From: Herbinix sp.
GTDB taxonomy: Bacteria; Bacillota; Clostridia; Lachnospirales; Lachnospiraceae
Assembly (NCBI GenBank): GCA_029240245.1
Contig: JARBTJ010000013.1
Location: 62,001 to 126,000 of the forward strand
Reading direction: 5' to 3'
DNA length: 64,000 nt
Shown: piece by piece, positions 45,854-55,413 of the stretch
Layout: each line of letters starts with the position of its first letter
How positions within the stretch are numbered: the stretch's first letter is position 1
The notes under the pieces: model-generated
Databases searched by the model: none
What the model saw: the letters and a program-made list of their open reading frames with translations, nothing else
Told to the model about the DNA's origin: nothing
Position numbers and translations under genes: made by a program

Positions 45854-47266
45854 ATGAAGGATAGAAGAAGTGTAAAGAGAAGCAAATTTTATATTATTGG
45901 GATTATATTTGCATTTATCATAGTGAGCAGTACCTTATTACTAACGACTGCGCAAGCGGTGAATACAGACGTGCAAAAGCAATATGGAATTATAATAGTC
46001 GATAAGAATGGCAGATATACCTTTTATGATTTTAACAGTAGTACAGACGGAGCAGCTTCGATAGAACTAACAAAGACAGGAAATATCATGATCCCTTTGA
46101 AGAAGCTATGCGAGCTGATACCGGAGCTGACCTTTTCCTACAATTCGGGGAAAAAGACCGCAACCGTAGTGAATCACGAGAATGGGAAAAAAATCGTATA
46201 TACGTTAAATAACAGTTCCCTAAACTACTATTCCGGTCCCAAAGCGAAGGCATCGAAGAAAAGCATGACCTATAAAATGTATATATCTAAAAATAGCTCA
46301 GCGGTTATGGTACATATGAGTTCCTTAAAATGGGTGTTGAATTCTCCCACAGGTTATCATTATTATAAAACTGAGGAATTGCAGATGGTGGGCTTTGATA
46401 CTTCACTTTACAGTGGAATAGTGGCATATAATCCATATCAGGTGATGAATGCACTACCGAAGGCAATGAATGTTAAGGGAATATCGAGTACAGTAAAGGT
46501 TACTATTCCGGAGGGCTATGCAGTCGCTCAGATCTATGAACTCCTTATGAGAAAGGGTGTAGTCCCATCAACAGAGGTGCTGTATGATGCCATGGAAAAT
46601 TATGATTTCAGTTATTATCCATTGGTTAGTGAGATTACAGATGAGAATAACCGGTGTTTTCGGCTGGAAGGCTATTTATATCCCGATACTTATGAATTCT
46701 TCCGATTAAGTAAGGGTGAAGATGTCATTGGAAAATTTCTGCGAAATGCGGAAACAAGGATTACGAAAGCGGACCGTCAGAAAGCAGCAGACATGGACTT
46801 AGGTATGTATGAAATACTGACTATTGCTTCCATGATTGAGAAGGAAACAGCTGATCCTAAATTAATGCCTCTGATAGCCTCCGTTATTTTTAATCGCCTA
46901 GAGAATGGAATGAAATTGCAATTTGATTCCTCAATTTTTTATGTGGAACGTTATATAAAGCCGTACATCGAGGGTGATATTAACCGGTACAATTCCTTTT
47001 ATAATACCTACAAATGTGCTGCTCTACCGGTTGGACCAATCTGTAATCCCGGTAAAACTGCAATCCAGGCAGCATTAAATCCAGCTGATACCGATTACTT
47101 CTTCTTTTATAGTGATGAAGCAGGAGAGTATCATTTCTCGGTTGAGTATGTCAATCCGAAAGCACTGACACCGACACCAACGGAAACGCCGGAAACAGAT
47201 TTAACACCGATACCGACCCTAACGCCTGCTCTAGCAGTGGAACCTACACTGACAATAACACAATAA
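45854..47266 (+). CDS. mltG: endolytic transglycosylase MltG with N-terminal stalk-type domain
   Basis: 470 residues from ATG 45854 (CAGGAG upstream). One membrane segment or signal (about 12-35) is followed by a copper-amine-oxidase-N-like module (about 40-180: YGIIIVDKNGRYTFYD, MIPLKKLCELIPELTF) not found in standard MltG. The YceG part comes next: KVTIPEGYAVAQIYELL, LEGYLYPDTYEF, ILTIASMIEKETADP with the catalytic Glu, and VIFNRLENGMKLQFDSS. The last 35 residues are Pro/Thr-rich repeats. MltG cuts nascent glycan strands and sets their length. Confidence 0.88.
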   Translation: MKDRRSVKRSKFYIIGIIFAFIIVSSTLLLTTAQAVNTDVQKQYGIIIVDKNGRYTFYDFNSSTDGAASIELTKTGNIMIPLKKLCELIPELTFSYNSGKKTATVVNHENGKKIVYTLNNSSLNYYSGPKAKASKKSMTYKMYISKNSSAVMVHMSSLKWVLNSPTGYHYYKTEELQMVGFDTSLYSGIVAYNPYQVMNALPKAMNVKGISSTVKVTIPEGYAVAQIYELLMRKGVVPSTEVLYDAMENYDFSYYPLVSEITDENNRCFRLEGYLYPDTYEFFRLSKGEDVIGKFLRNAETRITKADRQKAADMDLGMYEILTIASMIEKETADPKLMPLIASVIFNRLENGMKLQFDSSIFYVERYIKPYIEGDINRYNSFYNTYKCAALPVGPICNPGKTAIQAALNPADTDYFFFYSDEAGEYHFSVEYVNPKALTPTPTETPETDLTPIPTLTPALAVEPTLTITQ

Positions 47267-47385
47267 GCACATTAGAAGCCGACACCAACGGAAACGCCGG
47301 AAACAGATTTGATACGATGCAGACCGTAACGCCTGCTAAAGTGAGGGTACCTATGCGACAATAACGCAATAAACACATTAGAGGC
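47171..47385 (+). repeat. tandem duplication of the mltG 3' end
   Basis: The 108 bases from CCGACACCAACGGAAACG at 47171, which encode the Pro/Thr tail and stop of MltG, recur from 47279 in degenerate form (CGACACCAACGGAAACGCCG.. to CATTAGAGGC). The second copy has stop codons and is not translated. Confidence 0.85.
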
Positions 47386-47473
47386 GGCATAAGAAGCAGT
47401 TTGATTATAAAATCAACATACTTACTTCAGTGTTGAACGGAAGAATCTTATTATATCAATATTGACAAAGGAA

Positions 47474-47569
47474 AAGCCCCGCAATGAGTGGTACCTCATC
47501 CTGCAGTGGACTGTTATTTAACAGAACAGTCCACTGCAGAGTAGATAACATCACATTGATGGGGCAATT
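47474..47569. terminator. bidirectional terminator between mltG and the ABC-F gene
   Basis: CTGCAGTGGACTGTT (47501-47515) pairs perfectly with AACAGTCCACTGCAG (47525-47539). A GCCCC (about 47476)/GGGGC (about 47561) outer stem encloses it. The flanks give U-rich tails in both directions (AATTTTATTTC on plus, TTTTCC on minus), suiting two convergent genes. Confidence 0.8.
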
Positions 47570-49123
47570 TTATTTCTTCGTAGTCCATTTGGAACAATCC
47601 AAGACCTTAGTTACAAGACCTTCATTAAATTCCGGTTCATGGCAGATAATAAGAATACTCCCTCTGTAGGCCTGCAATGCTCGCTTTAATTCAGCTTTAG
47701 CATCCACATCCAGGTGGTTGGTAGGCTCATCCAAAAGCAGTATGTTGGTTTCGCGGTTGATTAACTTACATAAACGAACCTTTGCCTGCTCGCCACCGCT
47801 TAATACACGCACCTGGCTTTCAATATGTTTTGTGGTCAAACCGCATTTTGCCAGTGCAGAGCGCACCTCATACTGGGTATAACCGGGGAATTCCTTCCAG
47901 ATTTCCTCTAGACAGGTGCTCGTATTTCCCGGTGCCATTTCCTGTTCGAAATATCCGATATTTAAATAATCACCTAAGGTAACAGAACCACTTAAAGGAT
48001 TGATGAGACCAAGAATACTCTTTAATAAGGTGGTCTTACCGATACCGTTTGCTCCGACCAGTGCAATCTTTTCTCCACGCTCCATGGATATAGTAAGCGG
48101 AGACGAAAGCGGGGAGTCATAACCAATCACCAGATCCTCTGTCTGGAAAATATATTTTCCGGCTGCTCTGGCTTCCTTAAAATTAAATTCCGGCTTCGGC
48201 TTCTCTCGGGCAAGTTCGATTACATCCATTTTGTCCAACTTTTTCTGGCGGGACATCGCCATATTACGGGTGGATACTCTGGCTTTATTACGAGCGACGA
48301 AATCCTCCAGCTCTTCAATTTCCTTTTGCTGTCTTTTGTAGGCAGCCTCTAACTGGGATTTTTTCATTTCATGTACTTCCATGAATTTATCATAGTCACC
48401 GACATATCGGTTAAGCTCCTGATTTTCCATGTGGTAAATGATATTTATTACACTGTTTAAGAAAGGAATATCATGGGAGATAAGGATAAATGCATTTTCA
48501 TACTCATTTAAATAACGCTTTAACCACTCGATATGTTCCGTATCCAGATAATTAGTAGGCTCATCCAGAAGCAGGATGTCGGGCTTTTCCAGTAATAGCT
48601 TTGCAAGCAGCAATTTCGTTCTTTGACCACCGCTCAAATCAGATACATCTCTGTCCAGACCGATATCATCCAGCCCAAGTGCATGGGCGATTTCCTCTAC
48701 CTTAGAATCAATAATATAGAAATCATGCATTGTGAGTAATTCCTGAATAACGCCCAGCTCCTCAATCATTTCCTCCAGAGCCTGACCTTCAGCGTCACCC
48801 ATGGTATCACAGATTAGATTTAATTTCTGCTCCAATTCAAACAAATGTGCAAAGGCAGATTGTAATACACTGCGGAGTGTCATTCCTTTTTCCAGTACGG
48901 CATGCTGATCCAAATATCCTACCTGGACATGTTTCGCCCAATCAACCTTACCTTCATCGGGCATCAGCTTACCCGTTACAATATTCATAAATGTTGACTT
49001 TCCTTCTCCGTTTGCACCGATCAGGCCAATATGCTCCCCCTTCAGCAGACGGAAGGATACCTCATGAAAAATGGCACGATCTCCAAAACCATGGCTTAAA
49101 TTTACGACATTTAATATACTCAT
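47570..49123 (-). CDS. ABC-F family ATPase (translation factor type)
   Basis: 517 residues with two ABC domains and no membrane segments. Walker A1 is GLIGANGEGKSTF, Walker A2 GANGIGKTTLL; signatures are DLSGGQRTKLLLAKLL and VLSGGEQAKVRLCKL; both Walker B motifs read LLLDEPTN. The linker between them (about 230-300) is charged and helical, as in the ABC-F P-site tRNA interaction motif. The proteins of the YbiT/YkpA group act on ribosomes; no antibiotic resistance signature is clear. AAGGAG precedes the start. Confidence 0.92.
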   Translation of the reverse strand: MSILNVVNLSHGFGDRAIFHEVSFRLLKGEHIGLIGANGEGKSTFMNIVTGKLMPDEGKVDWAKHVQVGYLDQHAVLEKGMTLRSVLQSAFAHLFELEQKLNLICDTMGDAEGQALEEMIEELGVIQELLTMHDFYIIDSKVEEIAHALGLDDIGLDRDVSDLSGGQRTKLLLAKLLLEKPDILLLDEPTNYLDTEHIEWLKRYLNEYENAFILISHDIPFLNSVINIIYHMENQELNRYVGDYDKFMEVHEMKKSQLEAAYKRQQKEIEELEDFVARNKARVSTRNMAMSRQKKLDKMDVIELAREKPKPEFNFKEARAAGKYIFQTEDLVIGYDSPLSSPLTISMERGEKIALVGANGIGKTTLLKSILGLINPLSGSVTLGDYLNIGYFEQEMAPGNTSTCLEEIWKEFPGYTQYEVRSALAKCGLTTKHIESQVRVLSGGEQAKVRLCKLINRETNILLLDEPTNHLDVDAKAELKRALQAYRGSILIICHEPEFNEGLVTKVLDCSKWTTKK

Positions 49124-49173
49124 ATTTTATAAAACTCCTTATTTCGGTTAGTTATCAATTTGTTTTATTACGC

Positions 49174-49202
49174 AATATACTATAATACATGAAATCTGAC
49201 AA
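49174..49202 (-). promoter_or_regulatory. promoter of the ABC-F gene
   Basis: On the minus strand TTGTCA (49202-49197), 17 bases, then TATATT (49179-49174), 50 bases before the start codon. Confidence 0.55.
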
Positions 49203-49668
49203 TATTTCAATTCCAATATCAAAATGGATAAAGTAACTTGTGACGAAAGGAATAAGAAGCTATCCGGTAGCCGTAAAGATTTATATACAGACATACTTTT
49301 ATGTGTTTGAAATGACTTATTTGACCATATTATTTGAGATTTTATATTTGAATTGAGTATAAATTGTGTAAAATATAAGAAAAATATTTGATAATTGTCA
49401 CAATTTACATAATATTAAAAATTAATGTAGACTAACCCAATATAATGAGGTATAATGTTGTCTATATGGATTTCTTTAAACTAGGTCTATAGTACTATTT
49501 TTATAAGAATTGGTACAAAAATGAATAGTATTTTGTAGCAATTATGGAAAATAATCGGATAAATTGTCGAACAATATCGTATAATAATCTGTAATTACAA
49601 ATAATTTGTTGCAATTAAGATTTTTATGGATTATAATTTTTATGTAATAAAGTCAGGGGTGACGTGAA
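49203..49668 (+). other. AT-rich intergenic region upstream of the pilus cluster
   Basis: 466 bases without a gene. I looked for a cyclic-di-GMP riboswitch, which controls pili in some clostridia, and saw none of its conserved segments. A promoter candidate is listed separately. Confidence 0.6.
49428..49456 (+). promoter_or_regulatory. candidate promoter of the pilus cluster
   Basis: TAGACT (49428-49433), 17 bases, then TATAAT (49451-49456); a second TATAAT lies at 49441. The leader to pilB would be about 205 bases. Confidence 0.5.
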
Positions 49669-51372
49669 ATGGAATTCTTTAATAAAAAGAAGAGACTGGG
49701 CGATTTATTAATCGACGCCGGCGTTATTACAGAAGATCAACTGGCTTCCGCCCTGGCGGAGCAGAAAACAAACGGACAAAAGCTTGGTGAGACCTTAATC
49801 GATTTGGGGTTTACTACCGAGGTCGAAATAGCAAATGCATTACATAGACAATTAGGTTATGATTATGTCATTTTATCAGAACGGCGTATCGAACAGGATA
49901 TTTTAAAGCTGGTGGGTGAGGAAATATTAAGAAAACACTCCGTTATGCCTTTTGAATTTAAGCAGGGATATCCGAATGTTTTGAGACTTGCGATGTCAAA
50001 TCCGCTGGATTTAATAGCTGTAGATGACATAGCGATTATTACCAATTTTCAGATTGAACCGGCAGTTGCTACCACACAGGATATTGCGGCTGCGATTGAT
50101 AGATACTACGGCAACATTGAGGCCTTGAAGGTTGCTCAACGCTATACCCAGGAAAGGGACAGTCTGATTAAGACAGAGCAGGCGCAGGAACTGGGATCGG
50201 ATGAGGTGGAAAATGCACCGATTGTCGTATTGGTACGCTCTATCATTGAACAGGGAATCAGACAACGTGCCAGTGACATCCATATTGAACCGCTGGATGA
50301 GGAGTTCCGTGTCCGTTATCGTATTGATGGCGTGCTATCCAAAGGACGAAGATACAATATGTCCTTAATGCCTGCGATTATTGCAAGAATTAAGATTATA
50401 TCCGGTATGGATATATCTGAAAAGAGAAGACCGCAGGACGGCCGTATCACCATGACGGTCGGCAGAAATGAGTATGATATCCGTTCCTCCGTTCTTCCAA
50501 CCGTATATGGAGAAAAAATTGTATTGCGTATTGCCTCCAAGAATGGTTTTACCATGGATAAAAGGGAATTAGGTTTTACCGAGGATGAACTGGAGAGCTA
50601 CGATAAAATGATTTCCCAACCCCATGGAATAATATTAATTACAGGACCTACCGGAAGCGGCAAATCAACGACGCTTTATTCTATGATTACATCACTAAAT
50701 CGAGAAGGTGTAAATTTAATTACGATAGAGGACCCGGTGGAAGCTCATATCATCGGTGTAAACCAGATTCAGGTGAATGAAAGGATTAATTTGACCTTTG
50801 CAAGTGCCTTACGATCCATTCTGCGACAGGACCCTGATATTATCATGATCGGTGAAATTCGTGATAAGGAAACGGCAGAGATTGCGGTTAAAGCCTCCAT
50901 CACTGGCCATTTGGTTGCCAGCACAATACACACCAATTCAGCGGCCAGTACCGTAACACGTATGATGGATATGGGTGTGGAGCCCTATCTATTTTCAGAG
51001 GCCATAGCCGGAATTATAGCACAACGTCTGGTTCGTAAGCTGTGTCCCCATTGCAAAAGAAAACACGAGGCCACCGATACAGAGAAGCATATTATGGGGT
51101 ATTCCGAAACGAAGCCCCTACAATTATATGAGGCCGTTGGTTGCGTGAAATGTAACGATTCCGGTTACAGTGGACGTATCGGTATTTACGAAATTCTACA
51201 AACCTCCGGTCGTATCCGGGAGGCAATTCGTAAAAAATGGCCGACGGATGCAATTGCTGAAATTGCAGAATCAGAGGGCATGAAGCCGCTTCGATTAAGG
51301 GCAATAGATTTAGTCTTTGACGGAACAACGACAGTGGAAGAATTACTTAGAATATCCATTGACGATGAATAG
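49669..51372 (+). CDS. pilB: type IV pilus assembly ATPase PilB
   Basis: 567 residues. The N-terminal MshEN domain (about 1-140, LGDLLIDAGVITEDQLASAL) is present. The ATPase has GPTGSGKSTTLYSM (Walker A), DPDIIMIGEIRDKETAE (Walker B and Asp box) and GHLVASTIHTN (His box). The zinc site has four cysteines: CPHCKRKH and CVKCNDSGYSGRIGIYEIL. MshEN domains may bind c-di-GMP in some relatives; the key residues are not clear enough to claim it here. It powers pilus extension and heads a single-strand cluster that continues to the window end. Confidence 0.95.
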   Translation: MEFFNKKKRLGDLLIDAGVITEDQLASALAEQKTNGQKLGETLIDLGFTTEVEIANALHRQLGYDYVILSERRIEQDILKLVGEEILRKHSVMPFEFKQGYPNVLRLAMSNPLDLIAVDDIAIITNFQIEPAVATTQDIAAAIDRYYGNIEALKVAQRYTQERDSLIKTEQAQELGSDEVENAPIVVLVRSIIEQGIRQRASDIHIEPLDEEFRVRYRIDGVLSKGRRYNMSLMPAIIARIKIISGMDISEKRRPQDGRITMTVGRNEYDIRSSVLPTVYGEKIVLRIASKNGFTMDKRELGFTEDELESYDKMISQPHGIILITGPTGSGKSTTLYSMITSLNREGVNLITIEDPVEAHIIGVNQIQVNERINLTFASALRSILRQDPDIIMIGEIRDKETAEIAVKASITGHLVASTIHTNSAASTVTRMMDMGVEPYLFSEAIAGIIAQRLVRKLCPHCKRKHEATDTEKHIMGYSETKPLQLYEAVGCVKCNDSGYSGRIGIYEILQTSGRIREAIRKKWPTDAIAEIAESEGMKPLRLRAIDLVFDGTTTVEELLRISIDDE

Positions 51373-51382
51373 ATGGTAAATG

Positions 51383-51478
51383 GCAAAAGCAAAAGATAAA
51401 AGCAAAAGATACAAGCAAAAATAAAAGCAAAAGATACAAGCAAAAGATAAAAGCAAAGGATAAAAGCAAAACATATAA
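51383..51478 (+). repeat. A-rich 13 bp array between pilB and pilT
   Basis: Seven to eight degenerate copies of GCAAAAGATAAAA (variants GCAAAAGATACAA, GCAAAGGATAAAA and others). There are few T or C residues on the sense strand. It fills the gap between two genes that would otherwise be tightly spaced. Confidence 0.85.
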
Positions 51479-51508
51479 GAATGTTACAGGCAGATGATGG
51501 AGGCGGGT

Positions 51509-52567
51509 ATGTTACCTACAATCGATGAATTATTATTAGACGCACAGCAAAGAAACGCATCCGACCTGCATCTTACGGTGGGCATTTCACCCAAATGCAG
51601 AATTCACGGTGAACTGGTCGATATGGGATATAGCAATCTGTCACCAGAGGATGCGAAAGAGATTATTATGCCGATTGTACCGGAACGCTTAAAGGAGGTT
51701 CTGGCTGAAAAGGGTGAAATCGACTTTGCTTATTCCATTCCCCAGGTGGGAAGATATCGTGTCAATATATTTAAGCAGCGAGGGGCATTGGCGTTGGTAA
51801 TCAGAATTATCAATACCATCATACCAAAACCGGAGGTGTTAGGTCTTCCACCCGCTGTCATTAAACTTACGAAGAAAAAAAGAGGGCTGGTATTAGTGAC
51901 CGGACCGACCGGAAGCGGCAAATCAACAACTCTGGCTTCCTTATTAGATATCATAAACACTTATCAGAATGGACACATCATTACACTGGAGGACCCGATT
52001 GAATATTTACATAAGCATAACAAGTCCATTGTAAACCAAAGAGAAGTCGGATTAGATACCATGTCTTTTGCCAGTGCACTCCGCGTAGCACTGCGTGAAG
52101 ATCCGGATGTCATTTTGGTAGGTGAAATGAGAGATTTTGAAACAATTGAGATTGCAATCACAGCAGCAGAGACAGGGCATCTGGTATTTTCCACTCTGCA
52201 CACAGTTGGAGCAGTCAGTACAATAGACCGTATCATCGATGTGTTCCCGCCTCATCAGCAGCAACAGATCAGAGTGCAGTTGGCGTCTGTATTAGAAGGA
52301 GTCATATCACAGCAGTTAATTCCTACCGCAAATGGAAGTGGAAGAACAGCAGCCTTTGAGGTGATGCTGCCGAATCCGGCGATTCGTAGCCTGATCAGAG
52401 AGGGTAAGAACCATCAAATCGCCTCCTTTATACAAACGAATAAAAAGTTAGGAATGCAAACAATGGATGATGCCATATTCGAATTATTCTTTAAAGGCAT
52501 CATCGGTAGAGAACATGCGATGGCATTTGCTCAGGATTCACAGATGATGGAACGGAGACTGATGTAA
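51509..52567 (+). CDS. pilT: type IV pilus retraction ATPase PilT
   Basis: 352 residues from ATG 51509 (GGAGG five bases upstream); ATG 51494 is in frame but worse placed. Domains: N-terminal PAS-like (about 1-100), then ATPase with GPTGSGKSTTLAS, DPDVILVGEMRDFETIE and GHLVFSTLHT. The C-terminal AIRSLIREGKNHQIASFIQT is the PilT-specific motif. It depolymerises pili, giving twitching motility or DNA uptake. Confidence 0.95.
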   Translation: MLPTIDELLLDAQQRNASDLHLTVGISPKCRIHGELVDMGYSNLSPEDAKEIIMPIVPERLKEVLAEKGEIDFAYSIPQVGRYRVNIFKQRGALALVIRIINTIIPKPEVLGLPPAVIKLTKKKRGLVLVTGPTGSGKSTTLASLLDIINTYQNGHIITLEDPIEYLHKHNKSIVNQREVGLDTMSFASALRVALREDPDVILVGEMRDFETIEIAITAAETGHLVFSTLHTVGAVSTIDRIIDVFPPHQQQQIRVQLASVLEGVISQQLIPTANGSGRTAAFEVMLPNPAIRSLIREGKNHQIASFIQTNKKLGMQTMDDAIFELFFKGIIGREHAMAFAQDSQMMERRLM

Positions 52568-52610
52568 AAGTGCTTATTACTAAAGAAATTGCGATTAGGA
52601 GGATGGTTAC

Positions 52611-53849
52611 TTGGCCGGATATGCTTATATTGCTATAGATGCAAATGGAAAAGAGAAAAAAGGGAAAATGGAAGCGCCGGATCAGGATAGAGTATTCCAT
52701 ACCCTAAAAGCAGAGGGTTATTTTCCGGTATCCATCAAAGAACTTGGCTTTTTAAACCGGGATCTTCAGATAAATCTTACAAATCCTGTGAAACCAAGGG
52801 ATTTAAGTGTATTTACCAGGCAGTTTCATAGCATTCTGGCAGCAGGAGTACCAATCATCAGAGCCTTACAGATGCTGGTGGAACAGACGCAAAATAAAAG
52901 CTTAAAGAAAGCCATCCAAGATACTCAATTGATGGTGGAAAAGGGCGAACGGCTGGCAGACGCCATGCGTAACCAGGGGAAGATATTCCCGCCTATTTTA
53001 ATCAACATGGTGGAAGCCGGTGAGACCTCGGGAAGTCTGGAAATCGCCTTTGAGCGAATGGCAATTCATTTTGAAAAGGAAGCAAAGCTTAAGGCTTTAG
53101 TCAAAAAGGCAATGATTTATCCCATGATGTTAGGCTTCATATCCTTTGCGGTAGTCATCCTGATGCTTGCCTTCGTAATACCTAGCTTTATGGAAATGTT
53201 TAAAGATTTGGACATGGAAATGCCGGCGATTACACTCACAGTTATGTCCATGAGTAACTTTGTTATCACGAAGTGGTATATTCTGGTGGGAATCGTTGCG
53301 GTGATCGGATTTGGCTTTACCGCTTTTAAAAAGACCGTTGCTGGTGAGACCTTTCTTGCCAAATTGGCACTGAAATTACCGATTTTCGGCACGTTGAACA
53401 TAAAAACGGCCAGCGCTAGATTTACAAGAACCTTAAGCACCTTAATCGCTGCCGGTATTCCATTGATGGAGGCCATTGAAATCACCGCAAGGACCATGGA
53501 TAACGTTGTTGTGAAAAAGATTTTAATGGAATCGAAGGAAGAAGTAGCACGAGGAATTCCCTTATCCATTCCCTTAATGGCATCCGGTATCTTTCCTCCG
53601 ATGGTATATCATATGGTGAAAATCGGTGAGGAAACCGGTAATTTGGAAAGTATGCTGACAACCATCGCAAATTATTACGATGAAGAGGTGGAAGTGGCAA
53701 CCCAGTCCCTGGCTGCTGCCATGGACCCGTTAATTATCATCGTCCTGGCGGTCGTAGTCGGAGGCCTTGTTATGGCAATCATGCAGCCCATGTTCTCAAT
53801 GTATGATCAATTAGATACGATGATGATGGACAACAATCTGCCGGAATAA
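52611..53849 (+). CDS. pilC: type IV pilus inner membrane platform protein PilC
   Basis: 412 residues from TTG 52611 with AGGAGG eight bases upstream. Two T2SF domains are seen (about 70-195 and 275-395), each with the pattern FTRQFHSILAAGVPIIRALQML / FTRTLSTLIAAGIPLMEAIEI and a following GxxGxLE-type segment (GETSGSLEIAFERMA, GEETGNLESMLTTIA). Three membrane segments. It couples PilB/PilT rotation to pilin insertion. Confidence 0.95.
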   Translation: MAGYAYIAIDANGKEKKGKMEAPDQDRVFHTLKAEGYFPVSIKELGFLNRDLQINLTNPVKPRDLSVFTRQFHSILAAGVPIIRALQMLVEQTQNKSLKKAIQDTQLMVEKGERLADAMRNQGKIFPPILINMVEAGETSGSLEIAFERMAIHFEKEAKLKALVKKAMIYPMMLGFISFAVVILMLAFVIPSFMEMFKDLDMEMPAITLTVMSMSNFVITKWYILVGIVAVIGFGFTAFKKTVAGETFLAKLALKLPIFGTLNIKTASARFTRTLSTLIAAGIPLMEAIEITARTMDNVVVKKILMESKEEVARGIPLSIPLMASGIFPPMVYHMVKIGEETGNLESMLTTIANYYDEEVEVATQSLAAAMDPLIIIVLAVVVGGLVMAIMQPMFSMYDQLDTMMMDNNLPE

Positions 53850-53968
53850 TAAAAGGTCAGATAATATTTATTGTTAAAGGAAAGCGAAACGGTAAAAATA
53901 CGTCCCCAAGACATAATGCAAGCCCGTTTTGACTATAAAATTAAAACAAATGAATAGGAGAGAAAGAA

Positions 53969-54505
53969 ATGATGAAAAAAGGTAAGAACAACAAAGGTTT
54001 TTCACTTGTTGAGTTAATCGTAGTTATGGCTATTATGGCTATACTTGCGGTTACCTTGGCACCAAGATTAAGTGAGTATGTAGAAAAGGCAAAAGTGGCA
54101 AGTGATAGGGAGGTTATCAATTCCATTTATACAGCTGTAAAATATGGCATATTGGATGAGACAACATTGTCAGATGCACAAACATTAACTGGTACAGAAG
54201 GATATGAACTTAATGATAAAGAAACTGACGATACAGATGGTGATGAATCACATGAGAGTTTATATGAAGTTAATGGAAGAGCATGGACTATTGATACTAA
54301 TTGCGATTATATATCTAACAAATTGATTAATGAAATCAATAAGGTGGTTGGTAATTTTAAATTAAAATCAAATAAAGCTGTAAGTGCTACGCAAATTATA
54401 ATTACTATAACTGGTACTGATCATATCGTATCAGTAACATTAGATTATGATGGGAATTATTTAAATGGTACAGATTATACATTAAGTGATGATACTGTGA
54501 GATAA
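53969..54505 (+). CDS. pilA: major type IV pilin
   Basis: 178 residues. The prepilin leader is short (MMKKGKNNKG) and cut before FSLVELIVVMAIMAILAVTL, with Glu at +5. A polar globular domain without paired cysteines follows. The gene is more AT-rich than its neighbours and uses different codons (ACA, ACT, GAT, AAT), as expected for a fast-evolving surface protein or for transfer. It lies between pilC and the prepilin peptidase, the normal place for the main pilin. AGGAG is upstream. Confidence 0.9.
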   Translation: MMKKGKNNKGFSLVELIVVMAIMAILAVTLAPRLSEYVEKAKVASDREVINSIYTAVKYGILDETTLSDAQTLTGTEGYELNDKETDDTDGDESHESLYEVNGRAWTIDTNCDYISNKLINEINKVVGNFKLKSNKAVSATQIIITITGTDHIVSVTLDYDGNYLNGTDYTLSDDTVR

Positions 54506-54520
54506 AAAAGTTATTCCTCT

Positions 54521-54552
54521 CCGTCAGCCTCAGGACTCTCTGCGGCTGACGG
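54521..54552 (+). terminator. hairpin after the pilin gene
   Basis: CCGTCAGCC (54521-54529) pairs perfectly with GGCTGACGG (54544-54552). No U-run follows, so it may protect the pilin mRNA or lower read-through to the peptidase gene. Confidence 0.6.
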
Positions 54553-54581
54553 ATTAACCAAACTGAAAGCAGGAAAGATAT

Positions 54582-55367
54582 ATGATTGATGCTATGATAT
54601 ATGCCATTATATTAATATACGGTCTTCTAATCGGTAGCTTTCTGAATGTATGTATCTATCGCATCCCGGAGGAATCCAGCATTGTTGTTGGACGCTCCCA
54701 TTGTATGAATTGTAATTCACAGCTTCGATGGTATGATTTAATACCGGTATTTAGCTATATCTTCCTATTGGGCCGATGCAGGAAATGTAAAACGAAGATA
54801 TCCATCCAATATCCTATTATTGAAGCACTGAACGGGTTGTTATATGTGCTTGTTTTTTATTTATATGGATGGAATTCCATCCCGAGTATTTTCATCAGTA
54901 TTACTTATTGCCTTTTAATATCGGCACTAATTGTACTAAGTGTAATTGATTTTCGAACGAATATTATACCGATTGGTATTAACATATTTATTTTAATTTT
55001 GGGACTTATAACGGTGGCTGTGAAATATATAGGGAACGGTCACTCGTTAGAGCTTGTAATGAATCACGGGATTGGCTTTTTCGCTGTGAGTGCATTTCTA
55101 CTAATCATATTTTGTGCAACTCACGGAAAAGGAATCGGCGGAGGAGATATCAAACTGATGGCAGTGGCAGGACTGCTTTTGGGCTGGGAACTAATTATAC
55201 TTTCCTTCTTTATCGGGTGCGTCCTGGCAGCGATCATACATCCGATCCGTATGAAAATAAATCATTTAAACAGGATTTTAGCTTTTGGACCCTACCTATC
55301 GGTGGGGATCACCGTCGCATTATTATTTGGCAACGAAATGATCACATGGTATCTGAAGCAATTATAA
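54582..55367 (+). CDS. pilD: prepilin peptidase (leader peptidase and methylase)
   Basis: 261 residues, polytopic. The methylase region has the four-cysteine zinc site CMNCNSQLRWYDLIPVFSY and CRKCKTKIS; peptidase aspartates lie in VIDFRTNIIP and GIGGGDIKLM. It cuts and N-methylates the pilin and pilin-like proteins encoded around it. GGAAAG is upstream at usual distance. Confidence 0.94.
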   Translation: MIDAMIYAIILIYGLLIGSFLNVCIYRIPEESSIVVGRSHCMNCNSQLRWYDLIPVFSYIFLLGRCRKCKTKISIQYPIIEALNGLLYVLVFYLYGWNSIPSIFISITYCLLISALIVLSVIDFRTNIIPIGINIFILILGLITVAVKYIGNGHSLELVMNHGIGFFAVSAFLLIIFCATHGKGIGGGDIKLMAVAGLLLGWELIILSFFIGCVLAAIIHPIRMKINHLNRILAFGPYLSVGITVALLFGNEMITWYLKQL

Positions 55368-55413
55368 ACAGATAATGTTACGATAAATTTATTACCGCTA
55401 ATGGGGGAATTGT

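Noticed and set aside
49203-49668. Cyclic-di-GMP riboswitch before the pilus cluster
   Set aside because: Expected from other clostridia, but none of the conserved segments of either class is visible.
51383-51478. CRISPR array
   Set aside because: The arrays here have 10-13 base units in direct contact with no unique spacers, and there are no cas genes.
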